DNA of 64,000 nt from Citricoccus zhacaiensis (GTDB lineage Bacteria > Actinomycetota > Actinomycetes > Actinomycetales > Micrococcaceae), in contig NZ_BMLQ01000002.1 of NCBI RefSeq assembly GCF_014645315.1, forward strand, positions 186,001 to 250,000, written 5' to 3'. Shown here in pieces: positions 59,501-64,000 of this stretch. Made by a program: the position numbers and the translations under genes. Every line of letters begins with the position of its first letter. The first letter of the stretch is position 1. Below the pieces are notes generated by a model, which searched no databases, was not told the DNA's origin, and saw only the letters and a list, made by a program, of their open reading frames with translations.

Positions 59501-60439
59501 ATGAATACTGACCACCTACGAGCTCTGGCCGCCGCCGTGGACGAGGGCACCTTTGACGCCGCCGCCGACGTCCTGCGGATCTCCGGTTCCGCCTTCTCCC
59601 AGCGCATCAAAGCGCTGGAGAAGGACGCCGGCCAGGTCCTGCTGACGCGCACCGTCCCGGTGGGCACCACGTCCGCCGGGGACCGGATGCTGCGCCTCGC
59701 CCGGCAGGTGGCGGTGCTGGAGGATGAGACGAGGCGCTCACTCGGCCAGGGCACCGGCGGGCGCACGGTGCTGTCCGTGGCGGTGAACGCCGACTCGATG
59801 GCGACCTGGTTCGTGGAGGTGCTGCGGCAGGCCGCCACGTGGGATGACGCCGTGCTGCAGCTGCATCTGGAGGATCAGGAGCACACGCATGAACTGCTGC
59901 GTTCCGGCACGGTCATCGCGGCCATCACGGAGGATCCCGCCCCGGTCTCAGGCTGCCTCTCCATGGAACTGGGAGCCATGGATTACCACGCGGTGGCGGC
60001 GTCCGCCCTGCTGGACCGGTACCGCCGCGAGGACGGGTCCGTGGACTTCGGGGCCGTTCCCGTGCAGGATTTCGGCACCCGGGACAATCTGCAGCGCAGC
60101 CGGCTGGCGGCATGGCAGGCAGACCAGACTGGTCGAGGGCCGTCCGATGCCGGAGCAGGCAGGGGTGGCACAGGGATGGCAGAGGCCGGGCCCCCGCGCC
60201 ATCAGGTCCCCACCGTTGGCGGATTCAACGCCGCTGTGGCCGCGGGGCTGGGATGGGGCATGATCCCGGCAGGCCAGTTGCCCGAGGGTGTCCTGGAGGG
60301 CACCCATCCAGACCTGGTGGCCATTCCCGAACTGGGCCAGTCACGGGTGGCCCTGCACTGGCAGCGCTGGTCCGCGGGCACCGAGGCCCTGGACCGTCTC
60401 ACCGCCGCCGTGCAGCAGGCGGCACGCAACATGGCCTGA
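59501..60439 (+). CDS. lysG: LysR-type regulator LysG/ArgP
   Basis: A 312-residue LysR activator. The winged helix reads LRALAAAVDEGTFDAAADVL followed by SGSAFSQRIKALEKDAGQVL; the effector domain follows from about residue 88. A Gly/Ala-rich insertion (GRGPSDAGAGRGGTGMAEAG) near residue 210 is additional to the family. LysG senses lysine, arginine or histidine and switches on lysE; the divergent layout with a 70-base gap matches that of Corynebacterium. Confidence 0.9.
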   Translation: MNTDHLRALAAAVDEGTFDAAADVLRISGSAFSQRIKALEKDAGQVLLTRTVPVGTTSAGDRMLRLARQVAVLEDETRRSLGQGTGGRTVLSVAVNADSMATWFVEVLRQAATWDDAVLQLHLEDQEHTHELLRSGTVIAAITEDPAPVSGCLSMELGAMDYHAVAASALLDRYRREDGSVDFGAVPVQDFGTRDNLQRSRLAAWQADQTGRGPSDAGAGRGGTGMAEAGPPRHQVPTVGGFNAAVAAGLGWGMIPAGQLPEGVLEGTHPDLVAIPELGQSRVALHWQRWSAGTEALDRLTAAVQQAARNMA

Positions 60440-60514
60440 ACGGTCGCGGCGATGGTGTGGACTGGGAACCTCGGCCCCCGGGCCGGCCCAGACCTCACCC
60501 GCGAAGGACCCCGC

Positions 60515-61441
60515 ATGTCCCAGACCGTTCGGCCCACACCCGCCCGTGTGCTCCTGTTGGGCTTCGGCGCCATCGGCCGCCACGTCGCCACGCTGCTGGC
60601 ACCGGAGCGGGATGCCGGCCTGCTGCAGCTGCGGGCGGCCGAGCGGAACGTGGCCTCGCACGGTCACCGGACCATCCCGGGAGTCGAGCTGGTCACCACC
60701 GGTCAGGACACCGGCTGCCTCACGTGGCTCGAGGCGCTGGCCGAGGCTGACCTGGTGGTGGAGTGCGCCGGCGTCGCCGCCGCGGGTGAGTACGGCCCCG
60801 GGGTCATCACCGCGGGGACCGATCTGGTCCTGACCAGCGTCGGAGCCCTCGCCGATCCGGATCTGGCACGGACGCTGCTGGTCGGCCCCGGGCGACTCTG
60901 GGTCACCAACGGGGCCATCGGCGGTTTCGACGTCCTCGCCGCGGCGGCCGATGCGGACGGCCTGGACTCGGTCCGCATCCGCACCTCCAAACTCCCCACC
61001 TCCCTGATCCGGCCGTGGATGGCCCCGGACGAGGAGGAGCGGCTGCACGGCCTGCGTCCGGAGGACGGCCCCTTGACGGTCTTCGCCGGCGGTCCCGCCG
61101 AAGCCATCGGACGGTTCCCCGCCAACGTCAACGTCGCCGTCGGGCTGGCGTGGGCCACGCGCGGGCGGCCGGGGGCCGGCGCCGGGGTTGGCACGGTTGT
61201 CGGTACTGACGGGCCGGAGGACGCGGAACTGTTGCGGCGGTCCCTGGAGCGCGTCCAGGTGGAACTCGTTGCCGACGCCGCAGCCGTCCGCAGCCGCCAC
61301 GAAATCCTGGCCACCGGTCCTGCCGGGCGCATCGAACTGGCCTTCGAATCGGCGCCCAGCCCGGAGAACCCCAAGACGTCCGGAATGACGGCCCTCTCGG
61401 TGACGCGCACGATCCGGGAGGCCCTCGGCCTCCGCGGTTAG
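60515..61441 (+). CDS. L-aspartate dehydrogenase-family protein
   Basis: A 308-residue NAD(P)-dependent dehydrogenase. The Rossmann start is VLLLGFGAIGRHVATLL; VVECAGVAAAGEYGPGVI and the substrate part TSKLPTSLIRPW follow; FPANVNVAVGLAWA, NPKTSGMTALSVTRTIREA match the aspartate dehydrogenase domain. It would convert aspartate to oxaloacetate or iminoaspartate for NAD synthesis. GAAGGA precedes the ATG. It follows lysG by 75 bases, and its stop overlaps the convergent DUF2087 gene by 4 bases. Confidence 0.87.
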   Translation: MSQTVRPTPARVLLLGFGAIGRHVATLLAPERDAGLLQLRAAERNVASHGHRTIPGVELVTTGQDTGCLTWLEALAEADLVVECAGVAAAGEYGPGVITAGTDLVLTSVGALADPDLARTLLVGPGRLWVTNGAIGGFDVLAAAADADGLDSVRIRTSKLPTSLIRPWMAPDEEERLHGLRPEDGPLTVFAGGPAEAIGRFPANVNVAVGLAWATRGRPGAGAGVGTVVGTDGPEDAELLRRSLERVQVELVADAAAVRSRHEILATGPAGRIELAFESAPSPENPKTSGMTALSVTRTIREALGLRG

Positions 61442-62013
61442 GGGATGCGGGAATCCGCCGGGATCGCGTACTCGGTGCCCGTCGCAGTGCGCTCCAACAG
61501 GGACGCATCCACCAGATAGCGGCGCAGCATCGCCACATCCGGGTGGAACACGTGCAAGCGCTGGTTCAGCTGCGCCTCCGTGAGGACCTCGTCCGCCCCG
61601 AGGGCGTGATCGCGCACCCACCGCAGCACCTCAGTGCGCTCGGCCGGTGAGGCGGGCATCGTGTTGATCCGCGGCCCGCGTCCGTCCACCAGGAACTTCC
61701 CGACGCCGTCCCTCGCCTCCCGCTGACCACCACGGGCGGTCACGGTGAGCGGCGCCCGCAGCGCGTTGCCGTCCACGGTGACGGAGCCGATGTCATCCTC
61801 CGTCAGGATGCGGAGCTTCAACCAACCCTCCACGGACTTCTGTTCCTTGGTGGTCAGGTCCCCGCGGGCCACCGGGTCCAGGGTGCCGAGGGCGGCTCGG
61901 GCGAAGACCGTGCGGGCGGCCTCGTTGCCGAGCGCGGCGAGGATCGGCTTCCAGTCGGGTGCGGCGTCGGAGGGGTGCGGGGACGGGGCGGGAGTGTTGG
62001 CTGGATCACTCAT
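61438..62013 (-). CDS. DUF2087 protein
   Basis: A 191-residue protein. The N-terminal half (KPILAALGNEAARTVFARAA) looks like a winged-helix; the C-terminal half is DUF2087, with INTMPASPAERTEVLRWV, then YLVDASLLERTATGTEYAIP. Such proteins are often transcription-factor-like, with unknown function. AATACT lies 6 bases before the ATG (leaderless type). Confidence 0.82.
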   Translation of the reverse strand: MSDPANTPAPSPHPSDAAPDWKPILAALGNEAARTVFARAALGTLDPVARGDLTTKEQKSVEGWLKLRILTEDDIGSVTVDGNALRAPLTVTARGGQREARDGVGKFLVDGRGPRINTMPASPAERTEVLRWVRDHALGADEVLTEAQLNQRLHVFHPDVAMLRRYLVDASLLERTATGTEYAIPADSRIP

Positions 62014-62019
62014 GACCCC

Positions 62020-62025
62020 AGTATT
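62020..62025 (-). promoter_or_regulatory. -10 box of a leaderless DUF2087 transcript
   Basis: AATACT on the minus strand, 6 bases before the ATG at 62,013. Confidence 0.4.
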
Positions 62026-62138
62026 GCCCAAGCCCGGGACAACAGACAGGGTCTTCCATGCTTGCCCGTGTCCCAGCGGTCCGGCACAGTGCAGGGACAG
62101 GACCCGAAGCCGCCCGCACCCCGAAGGAACCCCCACCC

Positions 62139-64000
62139 ATGGACCTTGAGACGGACCTGGACCCGGACTCCCAGCCGACCACGCGCCCCGATGGCCACCA
62201 CGCCACCAGGCCTGGCTCCGGACCGGGTGCCGATCTGAGCGCCGATGCCGCCGTCCGGGAGCTCGAGCAGCAATTGCGCGGCGAGGTCCACACCTCGGCA
62301 CTGCGCCGGGCCCTCTACTCCTCGGACGCCTCCAACTACCGGATCGCACCACGGGTGGTGGTCTGCCCGCTGGACGAGGCCGACGTCGTGACCGCCGTCC
62401 GGATCGCGGCCCGGCACGGGCTGCCCGTGACCGTGCGGGGCGGAGGCACCTCCATCGCGGGCAATGCGGTCGGCCCCGGGCTGGTCCTGGATGTGGGGAA
62501 ACATCTGCATCGGATCGTACGGATCGATGCGGAGGCCCGCTCCGCCGTCGTGCAGCCGGGCGTGGTGCTGACAGACCTGCAGGCCGCGGCGGCGCCGCAC
62601 GGACTGCGCTTCGGACCGGATCCGTCCTCGGCGAGCCGCTGCACGATCGGCGGGATGATCGGCAACAACGCGTGCGGCCCCCACGGGCTGGCCTACGGGC
62701 GGACCGCGGACAACGTCCGCCGCCTGCGCTGGCTGCTGCCGAACGGGCGGATCCTGGACGTGGTCCCGGGGCGCGACGCGCTGGATCAAATACCCGGGCT
62801 GGAATCCTTCGTCCAGCAGCACCTCGAACTGCTGCGCACCGAGTTGGGCCGGTTCAACCGCCAGATCTCCGGCTACAGCCTCGAGCACCTGTTGCCGGAG
62901 AACGGCCGCAACCTGGCCGCAGCACTCGTGGGGACGGAGGGGACGTGCGGGGTGTTGCTCGAGGCCGAGGTCGAGCTGGTGCCCCGGGCGCCGGCCCCCG
63001 CACTGGCGGTGATCGGTTACCCGGACATGCCTGCGGCGGCCGACGACGTCCCCTCGCTGCTGCCCCACCGGCCGCTCGCGCTGGAGGGCCTGTCCGGCGA
63101 GATGGTCGAGGTGGTGCGGCGGTCCCCCGGCGGTGACGACGTGCCGGAGTTGCCGGCCGGCGGCGGCTGGCTGATGGTCGAGGTCGGCGGGGCGGACACG
63201 GCCGAGGCGGTGGCCGCCGCCGAGGCGATGGTCCGTGCCGCACACGGCCTGGAAGCGGTGGTGCTGCCCTCCGGTCCGGAGGCCGCCCGGCTGTGGCAGA
63301 TCCGCGCCGACGGCTCCGGGCTGGCGGTGCGGACGGCCGCGGGGGCCCACGCCTGGCCCGGCTGGGAGGACGCCGCCGTGCCACCGGAGCACCTCGGATC
63401 CTACCTGCGGGACCTGAAGGAGCTCATGGACGGCCGCGGCCTCTCCGGTCTGGCCTACGGGCACTTCGGGGACGGCTGCATCCACATGCGCATCGACTTC
63501 CCCTTCGCCTCCGGCTCCTCGGAGTTCCGGGAGTTCATGGAGTCCGCTGCGAAGCTGGTGGCCCGGTATGGCGGATCCCTGGCCGGTGAGCACGGGGACG
63601 GGCGGGCGCGCAGCGAACTGCTGCCGGCCATGTACTCACCGCAGGCCCTGGAGGCCTTTGCCCGGTTCAAGGCCCTGTTCGACCCGGCGGGGCTGATGAA
63701 TCCGGGGGTGATGGTGGACCCGGACCCGATCGACGCCGCCCTGCGCCGTCCCGCCTCCTCCGAGCAGCGGGCCGCGGACGGTTTCGCCTTCGCCGACGAC
63801 GACGGCTCGGTCGCCGATGCCGTGCACCGCTGCGTGGGCATCGGCAAGTGCCGGGCGGACCTGCGCGAGCAGGGCACCTTCATGTGCCCGTCCTACCTGG
63901 CGACCGGGGATGACAAGGACTCGACGCGCGGGCGGGCCCGGGTGCTGCAGGAGATGCTCAACGGCGGGGTGGTCACGCTCGGGTGGGAGTCCCCCGAGGT
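62139..64000 (+). CDS. FAD-linked D-lactate dehydrogenase-type oxidoreductase with Fe-S domain (3' end off window)
   Basis: At least 620 residues are visible and the frame continues past base 64,000. After a disordered N-terminus (about 35 residues) comes a PCMH FAD-binding domain: TVRGGGTSIAGNAVGPGLVL and CTIGGMIGNNACGPHGLAYG. A cap domain follows, with the family end YGHFGDGCIHMRIDFPF, GEHGDGRARSELL and NPGVMVDPDP. At the edge begins a ferredoxin-like domain with cysteines in RCVGIGKCRAD and MCPSYLAT. This is the architecture of large actinobacterial Dld/GlcD-GlcF fusions that oxidise D-lactate or 2-hydroxyacids at the membrane. GAAGGA lies about 12 bases before the ATG. Confidence 0.9.
   Translation, partial: MDLETDLDPDSQPTTRPDGHHATRPGSGPGADLSADAAVRELEQQLRGEVHTSALRRALYSSDASNYRIAPRVVVCPLDEADVVTAVRIAARHGLPVTVRGGGTSIAGNAVGPGLVLDVGKHLHRIVRIDAEARSAVVQPGVVLTDLQAAAAPHGLRFGPDPSSASRCTIGGMIGNNACGPHGLAYGRTADNVRRLRWLLPNGRILDVVPGRDALDQIPGLESFVQQHLELLRTELGRFNRQISGYSLEHLLPENGRNLAAALVGTEGTCGVLLEAEVELVPRAPAPALAVIGYPDMPAAADDVPSLLPHRPLALEGLSGEMVEVVRRSPGGDDVPELPAGGGWLMVEVGGADTAEAVAAAEAMVRAAHGLEAVVLPSGPEAARLWQIRADGSGLAVRTAAGAHAWPGWEDAAVPPEHLGSYLRDLKELMDGRGLSGLAYGHFGDGCIHMRIDFPFASGSSEFREFMESAAKLVARYGGSLAGEHGDGRARSELLPAMYSPQALEAFARFKALFDPAGLMNPGVMVDPDPIDAALRRPASSEQRAADGFAFADDDGSVADAVHRCVGIGKCRADLREQGTFMCPSYLATGDDKDSTRGRARVLQEMLNGGVVTLGWESPE

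Noticed and set aside
1-64000. CRISPR arrays, tRNA or rRNA genes, insertion sequences
   Set aside because: I looked for regularly spaced repeats, cloverleaf-like segments and transposase text with terminal inverted repeats and found none that stood up.

Overview
The window is very GC-rich, densely coded DNA from a high-GC Gram-positive actinobacterium. The best fit is the Micrococcaceae (Micrococcus, Citricoccus, Kocuria or Arthrobacter relatives). Pointers are GTG starts, many 4-bp ATGA gene overlaps, leaderless promoters next to start codons, a LysG/LysE pair, a mycothiol-type DinB protein, a TipA-type MerR protein, and low-complexity Ala/Gly/Asp/Pro insertions inside conserved enzymes. This placement is inferred from gene content only.

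Region 1 (1-11,746, minus strand) is one tightly packed transcription unit. In order of transcription it encodes a Tat-exported lipoprotein (gluconate 2-dehydrogenase subunit 3 family), a GMC flavin dehydrogenase, a cupredoxin lipoprotein, a caa3-type oxidase (CuA/cytochrome c subunit II and a fused subunit I-III), a small membrane protein, a cytochrome c lipoprotein, and the System I cytochrome c maturation proteins CcmC, CcmE, CcmF, CcmG and CcmH (CcmH runs off the left edge). It reads as a self-contained chain: extracytoplasmic substrate, flavoenzyme, copper or heme carrier, oxygen, with its own heme-attachment machinery. System I Ccm is unusual in Actinomycetota, which normally use System II, so transfer is likely. 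A 38-bp near-identical stretch sits at the starts of the dehydrogenase and cupredoxin genes.

Region 2 (11.9-19.7 kb) is looser and stress-flavoured: small unknown proteins, a DUF4383 gene broken by a TGG-to-TGA nonsense change, a CDF transporter, a cold-shock gene with a leader of stacked hairpins, a Cu/Zn superoxide dismutase, a cytochrome P450 C-terminal remnant and a pyruvate oxidase-type ThDP enzyme. The longest non-coding stretches of the window are here.

Region 3 (19.8-28.5 kb) holds a heterodimeric ABC exporter with one predicted degenerate ATP site, an adjacent TipA-like MerR regulator that carries a frameshift, an MBL-fold protein overlapping an AlkA-type DNA glycosylase, and an SRPBCC protein. 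Region 4 (27.5-38 kb) has two divergent double-hotdog thioesterases, a HEAT-repeat protein, a membrane-anchored molybdenum oxidoreductase, a fasciclin lipoprotein, RlmC, a 1,159-residue HAD/GH65 fusion, and a strong 47-bp palindrome.

Region 5 (38-47 kb) is a translationally coupled row (small membrane protein, nitronate monooxygenase, histidine kinase, response regulator), then a lactate permease divergent from a MacB/FtsX-type ABC system, with a palindrome between them. Region 6 (47-64 kb) is ordinary chromosome: EamA and LysE exporters, VOC proteins with an AraC regulator, DinB-type enzymes, a DUF368 C55-P translocase, Nudix, AhpD-like, PhzF and NmrA-like proteins, a TetR/MFS drug-efflux operon with a visible operator, aspartate dehydrogenase, DUF2087, and a D-lactate dehydrogenase-type FAD/Fe-S protein cut by the right edge.
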